This document shows, in pieces, positions 21,730-33,289 of a stretch of 64,000 bases of DNA (position 1 is its first letter; each line of letters starts with the position of its first letter). Origin of the DNA: Prostheceraeus crozeri (Eukaryota; Platyhelminthes; Polycladida; Euryleptidae); NCBI GenBank assembly GCA_907163375.1, contig CAJQUW010008597.1, positions 42,315 through 106,314 on the forward strand, given 5' to 3'. The position numbers were made by a program, and so were the translations under genes. A model generated the notes under the pieces. That model was not told the DNA's origin and did not search any database. It worked only from the letters and a program-made list of their open reading frames with translations.

Positions 21730-23599
21730 GTTGCACATGCACTTATCACATGCACAACTTGTTCTTCATTACATATTCGTTAGTAATTAACATGATTCCC
21801 TGTCAGATTTGTGATAGAAAATATACATACTTCATTTTTGAGATTTTGAAATTAGTTTTTGAGTAACTATATTGTTCTAGATTTTCGTGAAATTCTCATT
21901 TCGCGAATTCGTGAAATGAATATTTCGTGAAATGCCTAGCCCTATACATAATGCGAAGAGCTCGAAGAAATAAGCCAGTAGCTACACTAATTTTGGTGGG
22001 AATAGGATGGGAAGAAATGGAGATAGGAGTTGGCATGAGTAGGCTTACGATAAACCTTGAACTTAAGGTTAGCAGACGAGTGCATGATCAAGACATCTAG
22101 AGTTAAAATCCCACTCAAAACTAAAACTCAATGAAGGATACCGGGAATTGATGAAGTTGATGGAACTTATCAATGTCGAAATCGGGATTAACAACAGCTA
22201 AAATGTCATCTACGTAGCGAGCATAGAAAGAAGGCAGCGGTCCAGAAAAAATAGCATGAGTTCAGATTCCACGTGTTCAAGAAAAAGATTATCTAGTACA
22301 GGCGACAAGGGGTTTCCCATTGAAAAACCGAAAGTCTGTTGATAAAAATTACCATTACAAGAGAAATAAATATCACTAGCGGCTAGATTGATGAGGTCAA
22401 TAAGGCAAGGAACAGATATAGGCAAAATGGAAAAAGCACTTGTACTTGGCAATTTACGAGTTACAAATTCAAGGGTAGGAGCTAAGGGCACATTCGTAAA
22501 CAACAAAACAGCATCAAAAGATATGAACCGATCCGATGGAGACAAAGTTAAAGAACACAGTCTACACAAGAGATCACCACTATGTTTCAAGTGTGAAGAT
22601 GAAAAGGAACCCAGACATGGAGACAGTAAAGAAGCAAGCTTTTTTGATAAACGATAAAAAGGAGAATTAAATGTGGAGATTATAGGACGCAAAGGAACAT
22701 TATTTGTGTGGATTTTCGGCAGCCCATACGCGTATGGCAATGAAGGCAGATACGATTTGAAAGATAGTACTAATCAACGATTGAAATCAGATTGCATTTT
22801 AGACAAAGGATTATAAGAAAGCTTCCTATACTTAGAAATATCATCAAAAATGGAAGATATTTTATCATCATACACAGAGGAATCGAGAATAACAATTTTT
22901 CCACCTTTATCAGCTTGACAAATTCCAATGTTGACATTATTCTTAAGTGAACTAATGGCATTGTAATACCGTCTCGGAAAAGTAGAATTACAAGCAAGAT
23001 CATTATAAATAGAGCCCAAGACAGAGGATAGATAGCCATTAGAAACAGAATCCTGAGTGAGAAAATAATAAAATTACGTATGAACAAAGAAAAAAGTTAA
23101 CGATTGACCAGTAAGGCGTTTCAAAAAATTGCGTTTGAAGATGAGCTCGGACTGAGCATTTCTCAAGGCGACGAAAGAAGGCTTTTTCTTTCCTAAACAT
23201 TGTGGTTTTTATTTTGAATTTCTACTTCTCTACTTCGGACGGATCTGTGCTGAGAAAATCCTATATTAATCATCTGATTTCATCGCAAGATCTTCTGATT
23301 ATATTGCTGACTATCGAGCATTCGAACGCAGTGACGAAAGCACCTCTTATCATGTTCCAATTTCAATGAATTTGTGTCTGCCACATTCACCGCAGAAATC
23401 AGAAACTAGTAGGCCTACTCATGGTTTAAGCACAGAACTTGCTCGCCACACATGGTTTGATTTGAACAGTATAGACCAAGAATTGGTACACATTTTTTCT
23501 GAACACATTAACGACGCCTTGAATGATCTAGCGGAGAATCTCGATCTGGACTCACATTTTGAGAAAGTTCTACAGTAGAAACATTCATAGACTCAGCCA

Positions 23600-26500
23600 C
23601 GAGCATCTGAAACTAATTCTCTTAACTTTTGTTCAACGGAAAGAAAGTTTACTCAATGCATGTCCGGAATTGCAACAATTCAGATTTCAACTTCAGTTGG
23701 CTCGCTAGCGTGCGGTTGCCTCTTGGTCTTCCTCGCGTTTATCAGTCTTTTGCATTAGACATTATCGGTCGCGTCACGCTCCTATCACAGCGTATATGGT
23801 TGAAACTTATAACATTCGACTCGTCTCCAGTTCGTCCATCCTATGTGACTTTATTTCTTACTGAAGTCTCACGCCTCATTCAAATATTTGAAATTAATGA
23901 TTTACCTTTGTTTCTTGAGTGAGTCATGTTGTGTGTCACGCTGACTACATCTCTCGCGATTGCTGCCCTATCTGTGCTTATCCCGTGGATTATGTCATCA
24001 CCAACGTTACAATATTCGAGCTCGGAATGCTTATGTCAGAATTTCCCTATTCCTCGTCTTGTTCGTCGTCGCCTGTGGTATTTCAAGTTACTGCACTCAT
24101 CTTCCAAATCTCCCCGACTGCATATCCCTCCTATTCCTTCGATCAAGTTTTGTCATAATCCGTCACCATCACTACTTGGTCACAGAGCGCAACAACTTAC
24201 CAGGGAAAATGAGAACTCGAAAATCAAAATCAACATTCCAACTCATGGACCTTTTGACCACTAGCACGTCAACGTCAAGGCTATCAAACATCGCTCTTCA
24301 AAGCAAATTCACACTCCAGCGCCCTCTATTCTACTGCTTGACGCAAGATCCCTTATGAACAAAGTTGATGATTGTCACGAAATTGCGGTAGCGTTCAAAT
24401 AGGCCTATAGCCTTTTCGCCTCAGTCGATAGTAAGAGAAAGCGATAGGGGTTGTGGACGCAACTTTATTGCCGCAGGATTACAGGCACAAGATAATCTCT
24501 ACAGTCTCAGCGCGAACATGCGAGAGGGGGCCTTGTCTCACTTCAGGTACTAGTTTTTATCACTGTCAGGTATCGCAGATTGCTATTCGTCAACCAAGAT
24601 TACAAATCAACATGCAGACTCGAGCAGACATCAACACCTCAGGCATAACAACAAACTCAGCGGACAGCGCACCGAAATATTTACAAACCACTCCAAACAA
24701 GCCAAGACTCAACGGAACAAAGGCCACCGCGACCACAGTGACTGAACACCCAAAACTCAACACAATAGCCTGGCTGCCCACTCAATCCCGCAGCGCACAA
24801 TAGATTAATAATTGGCTCATCTGATGCCTCAAACTAGGACGTTATTATGAAATGAAAGTTAATTAATTCCTACTCTAATTTAATATGAAATTATCAAACC
24901 CTAATTAGTATCAATCCTATACTCTTCGTCCCTCACAATGATTTTACTTTACGTGCGTCTCAATTCAATATTGATATTATTGCAGTCACAGAAACTTGGT
25001 TGGACAGCCGTACCGATGACTCGGCAGTTTTTCTTCCTCGCTACAGTGTTCATCGTAATGATCGTAATCAGAATGGTAGCGGCGTGGCCCTTTATGTGCG
25101 ACATGGTCTCAGTGTCAGTGACGTTTGTAGTATCTGTAATATATTTGTAATATCGCAGTATTCTTGATATTGTAGCTACCAACCAGCCTAAGAAATTTCA
25201 GACTCCTCAGATACTTGCACAGCTAGGGCGCTCAGATCACAGAGGCGTTCTTCTGAAAGTGGCAGTTCAAATTCCCGTTACTACCAAAAAGGTTAAAGTG
25301 AGATCTTTCTCTCCATCCTCATTTGCCGCTTGTTGGCAGGTTCTCTCTTCAGTCAATTGGTTGGACTCTTGTCTGCATCATGAAAATATTGATGAGGTTG
25401 TCGAAAACTTTGAGGGCATTTTGCTTTCTTGCTATATGAAGTTCTTACCGAAAAAGCGGTTAGGATGAGAAGTTCTGATCCGCCTTGGATCACTGCCGCT
25501 CTCAAAGCCATATCTGATGCTCGGGATTGTGCTCTGAATAAGGGGAACTATGGAAGTACTTGACTCTTCGTGAAAAATTTATCAAAGAAAGCTGTAAGGC
25601 CAAGCTTAAGCATCTTTCCAAATTTGCTTCCTCTTCTAATTCTGAGAAATGGAAAGCTATTAATGATCAGTTGAATAGGAAATCCCGTGTTTCTCCTATT
25701 GACCACGCCAGGGGGATTCACTATACAATCAATTTCATGGTGCTTTCCATCCCAGTGACATTCATCAGCTTCATGATAATCGCTTCCGTGCTACCTGGTC
25801 TGGAGAATCTATAAATGAAAGTCTAGTTCACAACTTGTTGTTGAAATGCAAGACCAACTCCGCAGACCCAGACAAGATCCCTGGTTTCTTCAATCGGTAC
25901 TTTTCCCTTGCTCTTGTAACGCCGATCACAGAAATTTACAATCGTTGCTTAAAGTCTGCATATTTTCCTAAAAGGTAAAAGAGAGCCGAAAGGAAATAAG
26001 GACTATCGTGCAATCTCTATCCTTCCCTTTCTGAGCAAGGTTTTTGAACGAATCATACGTGATCACATTTTAGTCCCCTCGTTAAGCCATGACCTAAACC
26101 GGAATCAATTTGGCTATACTTCTTCTGGCTTTGGTGGCTGTACAAATGCTCTTCTCTCCATCCTTCAACATGTTTCACTCGGGTCTGCCATCTGCGCCCG
26201 AGTTCTGGCCTTCGATTGTCTAAGCCTCAATCTCATCTTAACGTCTCGTAGCCAGAATTTTGATTGTCATCCACATATCGTTCAACTGATTAAAAGCTTC
26301 CTATCTGATCACATTCAATCTGCTTCTGTTATCGACTGTATGACACCATGGAAGTCCGTGTCTAGTGGTGTACCGCAAGGATCTGTTCTCGGACCCACTC
26401 TTTTTTGTTCTATTAATTGATGATCTGCCTAACTTTTGCAATGCTTATATTTTTGGCCTACGCTGATGATATCACCATGGTCCACCTCACAAACAAAGAT

Positions 26501-27241
26501 GATTTAGTCAGTACCCAGAATCCTGTTGACAAGTTTGTTCTTTGGACTGAAGATTAAAAAAATGACCATCAATGTCCAAAAAACGAAAAGTATGACTGTT
26601 GGTAGGAACTCTCACATTGATGTAATCGTCAACACCTTTCCCATTGAAGAAATTCAACACTTGAAAATTTTAGGTGTGACATTTTCTAAGGATTTGAGTT
26701 GGAATGTCCACTTCACCGATATGTACAACAAATGCTGTCGCTCATTACCCCTCGTCAAGCGTCCCAAATGTTATAATAATAATTCCTCAATCATCTGGCA
26801 AGCGTATATGGGTCTCGTTTTCTGTCACATGGCGCATGTGTGGTCTCTTATTTGTGACATCAGTGGCACCATGTTTAAAAAGCTTGAAAAATTAGACCGC
26901 ATTGTTAGGCGTTGGACCCAAGACATCAAAAAGCCCTCCTCAAGCAGCATGTTGATTAAAATTTGTAAAATTTTTAAAAAATTTCAAAATTGATACAAAA
27001 AACTGTCAGAGATAAATATAATCATCCACTGTCTCAATTCTTTATTATTCGGCGTGAAAATTGTTCTGATGTCAGACATCAGCGTGTTTTGCAATCAAAG
27101 AAAAGGAGACTTTGTTTGTACAACAATTCTTTTGTAAAATTTTCTAGATGTACGTGATGTTTGCTGTTACGTCTATTTGCCCTGTCATATACCGCTTGTT
27201 GTATTGACCATTAATAAATTCCTATCATTATTATTATTATT
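23600..27241 (+). mobile_element. second LINE (CR1/jockey-like group), broken
   Basis: Non-LTR retrotransposon. Endonuclease pieces are near 24.31 kb (SILLLDARSLMNK) and at 24.96-25.13 kb (IAVTETWLDSRTDDSAVF). The endonuclease end LGRSDHRGVLL is near 25.22 kb. RT motifs are ISILPFLSKVFERII (about 26.02 kb), SSGVPQGSVLGPTLF (about 26.37 kb) and YADDITMVH (about 26.46 kb). A C-terminal part is at 26526-26993, and the 3' end is an ATT microsatellite (27227-27241). At least five frame interruptions. The 5' boundary near 23.6 kb is a guess. It lies between two parts of the older LINE. Clade assignment is tentative. Confidence 0.6.
24400..24935. other. stretch without recognisable gene inside the second LINE
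   Basis: It separates two pieces of the LINE endonuclease. A 116-residue + strand frame covers part of it (24453-24803) but shows low-complexity Thr/Asn/Gln content and no known motif. It may be a small insertion or diverged LINE sequence. Confidence 0.3.
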
Positions 27242-28309
27242 GCAACTTGGTGAAGCTAGATCGAAATGAACTGCTGCAGGCAAACCTGGTCCTAACTCAG
27301 TAGAGCGCAATTATTTGATTCAATGTCAACGTTCCTATCGACGCACACAGAAATTTGCTGTCAAACAATCTCATCTTCATCACATAGAAAAACTCTGCAG
27401 TAATACACATGGCATTTCTAGATGGTTTAGGAAGCAATTTAGACAAAAAAGCTGTGATATGCCGGAACATATGCTCCAAACTCTTCATGAACACTATTTG
27501 AAACTGTACAAGCGTCCCTTAGTGCCAGCTGTGGAAGAAGACTTTTTAAAATTCATGCAAGGTCCAGCTCATCAATCTTCTCAAAGGTAACTCCTTCAGA
27601 TGTACACAAAGCCAAGAATTCTCTTAAACCAAGTAAGTCACCAGATGCTGATTCCATGGTTGCGGAATTGCTGCAACTACTACCAGCATCGTCTCCTCTA
27701 GGCAGTCACTTTTCAAGCATCTCTAATCGCATGCGAGTTCTACACAGGGTGCCTTCTGCTATGACTTAATCTCTCATGATTCATGAAACATTTAATTAAA
27801 TTAGAAAAACCGCTCGAAGTGAAGCTGCAACAACCACCGTGACATTATTATACCGATCCTAGCGAAGGTATGGGAGCTAGCAATACGAGATGAATTTTTT
27901 GAAGGGTTTGAAGCCATCCTGTCTACAACATGGATTTCAATCCGGAACCGAACTTCGATCGATGCTCCATATTTTGTCGCCTCTACAGCAGCAACAGCAC
28001 AATAAACAAGGAATCATTGTATTCGTCAGTTTTGATTTAAGTAGAGCTTTTGACGCTGTGCTCCACAATCAATTGATTAACTAATTAGCTGATTTTACTA
28101 ATATCATTGAACCTAATCTCGTTCTTCTGACACATGAATATTTGAAATCATCTCAGACTCATTCATACTGCATTGGGTTAAACATCGGAGATCATTTTTC
28201 AATCGCAAAAAAGGATGTAAACAAGGTAGCAGAATTTCGTCGACATTATTCATCTCATACATCGATTCTGTACTCAAATAACTTGAACAATCTAGCACTG
28301 TAGCAATCG

Positions 28310-28488
28310 CTTCCAGGTGACCTCGGAGAATCGATTTATCAATTCAATGCCTCAGGCTTTCACGAGATCAAAATAATATTTCAGTGCGCCTTGCTCCTGG
28401 CAACACCATGAAAAATAGGTTGCCAGATGGGAATCGAACCCATTCCTCGAACTGCTAACGCGGAAAGACCAGGGAAGCACTCCCCGTC
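28310..28488 (-). repeat. tRNA-headed SINE, copy 1
   Basis: On the - strand the head ends in GCGTTAGCAGTTCGAGGAAT, followed by the RNA polymerase III B box GGTTCGATTCC (28440-28430). The body runs CATGGTG..CCAGGAGCAAGGCGCA, then a stretch ending near AATCGATTCTCCGAGGTCACC. The head looks like a decayed tRNA, as in tRNA-derived SINEs. It faces copy 2 head to head, giving an inverted pair inside the old LINE. Confidence 0.65.
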
Positions 28489-28489
28489 T

Positions 28490-28612
28490 TGCTGGTGGTG
28501 CCAGGAGCAGGGCGCATTGAAATATCATTTCGATCTCGTGAAAGCCGGAGGCATTGAATTGTTAAATCGATTCTCCAAGGTCGTCTGGAAGCGGTTGCTA
28601 TTATTATCAAAA
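28490..28612 (+). repeat. SINE copy 2, body only
   Basis: It matches the body of copy 1 in reverse orientation, from GGTGGTGCCAGGAGCAGGGC to TTCTCCAAGGTCGTCTGGAA. The tRNA-like head is missing. It forms an inverted repeat of about 110 bp with copy 1. Confidence 0.6.
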
Positions 28613-28649
28613 CAAACCAGGAGGACAAAGTCATAATGCGCGCGGAAAG

Positions 28650-28835
28650 CTTTGCTTGCTCCTGACACGAGTGTGCTTTCCTGGTCTTGGTGATCTGCAC
28701 ACCGCGTTAGCAGTTCAAGGACTGGGTTCGATTCCCAGCCGGCAAGCCATTTTTCATGGTGGTGCCAGGAGCAAGGCGAATTGAATCATTTCGATTTCGT
28801 TGAATTGATAGATCTAGCACTGGTTGCTCTATTGG
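28650..28835 (+). repeat. SINE copy 3 with intact-looking B box
   Basis: The head reads CACCGCGTTAGCAGTTCAAG, with B box GGTTCGATTCC at 28725-28735, followed by CCAGCCGGC and the shared body (TTTTTCATGGTGGTGCCAGG). The body is cut short soon after. Direct continuation into LINE RT sequence (YADDIILLS at 28861) shows that the SINE cluster was inserted into the LINE. It is not a functional tRNA gene, since no full cloverleaf can be drawn. Confidence 0.65.
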
Positions 28836-29730
28836 AAGCGTACACATTCCCGCTGCATCTTATGCTGACGACATCATTCTCCTTTCACCTACCCATTCAC
28901 ACTCTATATAAAGGCATTTTCTATCTGTAAATCGAGGCTACATGAGCGTGGTTTGAGTCTTAATCTGGAAAAAGCAGCTGCCCCCATGGGCCAATTATGG
29001 GTGAGCAGATTTATCCTGGAAATAAATATCTGAAATCGCTGGCTTATTATAAGCTACTAAGAATCCCGTTCCATCCTTCCCCAAAAACACTGATATCCCA
29101 TTTCAAATCCAAATTATAGAGTTCCGCAGCCCGAAAGAGAAGCTACGGCATCATTTGCCGCAACGTTCCTCTCTTGAAATGGTTTGGAGATGCATGGGTT
29201 AACCGGCTGCTTTCAATGGTATTTTTTCTTTGATTTTTTTGCCATTTTCAGTTGCTGTTCTTTAGAACCTATATACAGACATGTACTCCGTTCGATCTTG
29301 TGCTTATACAGAAACGTTAATAATGTTCCTACATATAACATGTTGAATTGTAAACCCATGTTAAGTAGTTAAGCGCATCATTCGTTCAAAAATACAGATG
29401 TATTAACATCTTTTCCCATTCTACTAATCGGTCAGCATCATTTATTGCGCCTTTTGACTCTATTTCATGCATCTTTTTCTGCAGTTATTACTGGTTTCAG
29501 ACTCCCTCGCTTGCATCTTGTTTGAATTTCAGATATTGTAAAAAAAGTTATAACTTTTAGTGCACTTAGTGCAAATACTCTGACTTTCTTCTTGAATTGA
29601 TATGCTGTATTTTGAATAGTAAAGCTGTTCCTTTCAGTTTCAAAGTTGAACTTGTAGAATTTATTGGGAAGTAGCTTACTTTTGTCGTGTTTTCATTTTA
29701 AATGAAATAAAGCCTAATGAATAAATAATA

Positions 29731-30853
29731 TAGAAGTGATATTTGGTAAGTTAAATTTGGCTGGATATGGTCCTATACATGCAATATTTCATGACAAACC
29801 TCCATGTATTTTACAATGGGTTTACCTTAATTATATTTTATTTAATCACATAGACTGGAATATGCACAGACTCGTTCATATTCAAAATCACCTTGGCAAT
29901 GGTAGAAACAGTGAATTTTCTAATACTCTCACTTCATGCTGAAGAAATAATTTTTAATGAAAAATGATCTAGTAATCAAATTTGATAGCTACAAATATTC
30001 CACCGATATCTGATACATTCGATTATGCTTATGCTTATAAAATTCGTCTTTGTACAGGCAGGGACATCTATAATAACAATTAATATAAGATATCTAAGGG
30101 ACGTTCAACTCCCATACCATGTACTGGACTGGAGGCGAGTGACTTTGGTGTACTTGATGAATGGCGGTAGTGTGTACCTGGATAAAATCATTGACCAAAT
30201 GGCAAACAATTCACTTCCTTATTGTGAAGTACATCAGAATCCAGCTGGATTGATTAGTGAGCATACCGGTACTAATTAATACGCCCGGCCCAGTCTTGCA
30301 GAGAAATTGTCGGGAGTCTGTGCAGTGTACATGTACACATAAAAGCATATCATCGATGGTCAATTTCAAATAAATTGTGACTTTCTATTTTCATTGATTT
30401 TCCCATTGTCTTATCTAAAACCTACTCCTGTATAATAATTTGGACCACTGGTGGACTTTATTTGAGAATTCATGAGCAATGAAGCGATGTAACATGTGTG
30501 GCTTATTTCCGGCCTTGTATTACTCAACTTTAAACTCATTAAACGAAAATTGATGGCTACTTTTGCCAAAGTGATGCGAGAATGCTTTCATATTCACCGA
30601 TGAAATTTATACGGGTTTCGTAATCAACTTAAATCCTTATCAATGCTATTCCTGAATTGCCCAATACGGTAGGACCTTACAATCGTGGAAAGTCACCAAT
30701 TACCACCGCTTGGTTTGCTTTTTATTCAATATGATCTTCGCATTTTATGAATCACTGACATCACAATCACACTTTATTTGTTCCTCGGAGTTTGATTATA
30801 AATTGAAGGCCTCCTCACAGATGATGCTCTATAATCACGAGATGTCTAAGAAG
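29731..30853. other. stretch without recognised genes; holds one arm of an inverted repeat
   Basis: About 1.1 kb with only short open frames. The segment 30052-30165 is repeated in inverted orientation at 33898-34011, so the hAT-3 element sits between the two arms. A possible interpretation is an old foldback or TIR element into which hAT-3 jumped. Nothing else was recognised. Confidence 0.4.
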
Positions 30854-33289
30854 TAGGCCGGTCATTAAAGTCAAAAAATCAATAAAGTAAAAATACGGTC
30901 AAAATAAACAAATGAAGTCAATATAGTCAATAGAGTAAAAATAAAGTCAAATGTAGTCAAATAAGGTCAGAAAGTTTAAATAAGACAGTAAATTTTTCAG
31001 GAATCTGGTCTTCCCAGGCGCTATTTTTAGACACCTGGCCTTCCTAAGCGCTATTTTTAGATCTGGGTTTCCCGACATTGATGTGAAACAGAGGGGAAGG
31101 TTGTTGATCTCAAGTAGTGGAGGCAGTGGAAATTGTGCCATGAGGAGGCAGATTTTCTCTATTCCGGACACTCGATACAAGAAGCGACGAAACTCCTTCT
31201 TTTTCGGGGGAAATAGATCTTTCTTTGAGAACAACATTGTTTTGATATGAATGACAGTCATGTGCTTTAAACTGAAGTCAGTGAAGAAATGTGTACATCA
31301 TGGCCATTTCATTAAATACAAATAACATATCCACAATAAATTATTAATTCATCATGCCTTGGTAGCGTAGATTGTAATCTAAATGAGTGTCAGACAGTCC
31401 TTTCATTAACGGCCACGCGTCCCCCGTCTCGCGCTCGCCTGTCTGAGAGAGAGGCTTCACAAGTTTAGGGAATTCCGCTATCCTGTTTACTCCTACATCA
31501 ATGTTTCCCGAACTCTTTTCAATCAAAACAAAAAGCTAAGCTATTGGGACACCAAATATTCTCGCAAGGATTTCAACGCACATAACTACATCTTTTTGTT
31601 AACTGACACTGACTATCTTCGATTGTTCGAAATGCCCAAGACAGCTGAAAGTGATGCATCCAAGTGCAAAAGAATTACTTGCCAATATCCTCAACAATTT
31701 AAAGTAACACCAAGGAATGAACTTTTCTGTGTGCTTTGTGAATGCCCGGTGAAATGCACGAAACAGTTTATGATTGACAGTCATCGTAAAAGTGCCAAAC
31801 ATGCGACGAAGTTACAGAGAATTACCTCTTCATCATCAGTACCCACCTCATCAAAGCATGAAAGTCAGACCTTCTTGAACTTCAAACCTGATCTGGCTAA
31901 GCATGTAACAACAGCGTTTTTAGCCGCTGATATTGCTTTACATAAATTGGAGCATCAAGCGATACGAGATTTATTTGATTTTATGGGTCATCAATGCCCA
32001 TCTGAGTCATCATGTCGGCAACATGTGCCAAAACTCTTTCAGTTAGAACAACAGAAATTGTTTCGATATGTGAATGGAGAAAAAATATTTATAATGGTGG
32101 ACGAAACGGAAATTTCTGGTCGGAAGTTTATGAACATTCTTGTCGGAATTCTAGAAAGGCCTGAAGTTACTTATCTATATGACTGTAGACAGCTAGAAGG
32201 AAACATCAATCATCAAACAGTGTGCCATGCTATTGATGATGTTGTTGAAGATTTGAATGTTCATCGCAATAATTTGGTTTTTACTGCTATCGGATGCAGC
32301 TCGTTATATGACTCTTGCGGGCAAAACTTTGAAGTCTATGTATCAATCATTATTTCATGTAACGTGTATGGCGTACCTGTTGCACAACTGTGCATTGCTT
32401 GTGAAGTCGAAGTATGAGGCTGTCGACAGTTTGATTTCCTCAATCAAGGCTGCCACTGTTAAAAATGGTGATCGCCGCCTTCTTTTTGCATCGATTGGAA
32501 GTCCACCAAAGCCGGTTGTAACCAGGTGGGGAACATGGTTAAACGCGGCTTTTTTGGTATGCAGACCACCTTTCCGACGTCAAACAAATTGTGTTGGGTT
32601 TCGAGGATGATGGATTACTTGTAAGTCGTGCAAAATCTGCAGTTTCCAGCACAGTAATTGTTGACCAACTCGTAGATGTGGCTACGTATAGACCTCTGCA
32701 TCATCTAATGGAGCGATGCGAAGGAACCAACTACAACATTCGTCAGGTAATACAGGACGTAAACAGTCTGGATTTCGGAATTGATCCCTGTGAAATCAAA
32801 TCATATATAAACTTGCGTTTATCTAAGAATGATATCATGGAGATTGTTAACTTGGCACGTGACGATATTTCACCAACTGAATACAATCTTCTGTTGTGTG
32901 CACAATCAACCACAGCTGCGATCGAATGAAGCTTTTCCCAGTTGAAAAATCTCCTGCGTTTTAACAGAAACTTTTCTCCCCAAAACATTAAATACTATGC
33001 AATAATGAATTACAATGCCAGTAACAATTAACTCGTTGTTTAAGAGGCATTCCTTCTTTTCGTGAAGAACTTTATATTTGTGGGCTCAATAATAAAATGT
33101 GTTTCTTTAATTAAAACAAGTAACGTTTTCTTGTGAGTCTGAAATGATGTTTTTTTTTGGTTAAACAAAACTGAATCAGGTAAAAAGATTGGGTCAAAAT
33201 TTTACATTTAAGTCAAAATTTTAGGTAAAAATTTACTAGAAAATAAAGTCAAAATTCGTAATTTTTTAGGTCAATAAAAAACCGCCCTA
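30854..33289 (+). mobile_element. hAT transposon hAT-3
   Basis: The ends are TAGGCCGGT and, in reverse complement, TAGGGCGGT. The 8-bp flanks CTAAGAAG (30846-30853) and CTAATAAG (33290-33297) match at seven of eight positions. The left subterminal region has many AAAGTCAA / GGTCAAAA units and the right has matching AAGTCAAAATT units, likely transposase binding sites. One transposase gene fills the middle. Confidence 0.75.
31596..33031 (+). pseudogene. hAT-3 transposase, frameshifted
   Basis: An N-terminal zinc finger CVLCECPVKC...HRKSAKH (BED/CGGBP1-like) is followed by LNFKPDLAKHVTTAFLAADI. The core has FHVTCMAYLLHNCA and KPVVTRWGTWLNAA. The end has CAQSTTAAIE then SFSQLKNLLRFNRNF, the hAT dimerisation region. 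The coding sequence moves through three frames: 31596-32417, then frame +2 within 32257-32610, then a third frame within 32591-32929. A TGA stands where Arg is expected between AAIE and SFSQL. So there are two frameshifts and one stop. The domain order resembles hAT-derived CGGBP1-like proteins. Confidence 0.75.

Larger units (their letters stand above)
17037..21944 (+). mobile_element. hAT transposon hAT-1, internally deleted, with nested insertions
   Basis: Flanked by an exact 8-bp duplication TACATAAT (17029-17036 and 21945-21952), the hAT target length. The ends are TAGGGCGG on the left and, in reverse complement, TAGGGCTAGG on the right. Both subterminal regions are packed with TTTCACGAA / TTCGTGAA motifs. 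Only the C-terminal part of a hAT transposase survives (18941-19201). A mariner (17211-18696) and a second TIR element (19502-21729) lie inside it. Near-direct repeats of about 150 bp occur at 19276-19430 and 21740-21855. Confidence 0.8.
16221..23219 (-). mobile_element. Penelope-like retroelement (PLE-1) with GIY-YIG endonuclease, split by a hAT
   Basis: The - strand carries a Penelope-type reverse transcriptase in 21960-23090: ADKGGKIVILD, YGLPKIHTNNVPLRPIIS, SFDAVLLFTNVPL, FSMGNPLSPVLDNLFLEH, then RYVDDILAVVN near 22.2 kb. After the hAT insertion comes a GIY-YIG endonuclease (CNAGVYRINCNNCDYFYEGE...EHKRD) at 16508-16760. The ends are 38-bp inverted repeats (16221-16258 and 23182-23219) with one difference by eye, which fits the terminal repeats of this class. 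Frames shift at least twice in the RT. It interrupts the old LINE. Confidence 0.75.
15860..29730 (+). mobile_element. old LINE split by nested insertions
   Basis: Fragments of one non-LTR retrotransposon in collinear order. The apurinic-type endonuclease core IILMGDFNSEFG is at about 16001-16037. The endonuclease end and linker (SYHVPISMNL...ARHTWFDLNSID) are at about 23290-23578. A pre-RT linker and RT start are at 27242-28300 (FDLSRAFDAVLHNQL near 28035). RT motif YADDIILLS is at 28861-28887, then a 3' tail to about 29730 ending in AATAAAGCCTAATGAATAAATA. The gaps hold a Penelope-like element (16221-23219), another LINE (about 23600-27241) and SINE copies (about 28310-28835). Many stops and frameshifts. 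Treating the pieces as one element is inference from order, strand and domain continuity. Confidence 0.55.

Noticed and set aside
22388-22657. 89-residue + strand frame
   Set aside because: It is antisense to the Penelope reverse transcriptase, which explains the open frame.
24453-24803. 116-residue frame as a host gene or LINE ORF1
   Set aside because: Low-complexity composition and no zinc-knuckle or RRM motif. It sits between two pieces of an endonuclease domain.
28690-28760. tRNA gene
   Set aside because: Only the B box and a partial A-box-like region are present, no full cloverleaf. Similar copies nearby show it to be a SINE head.
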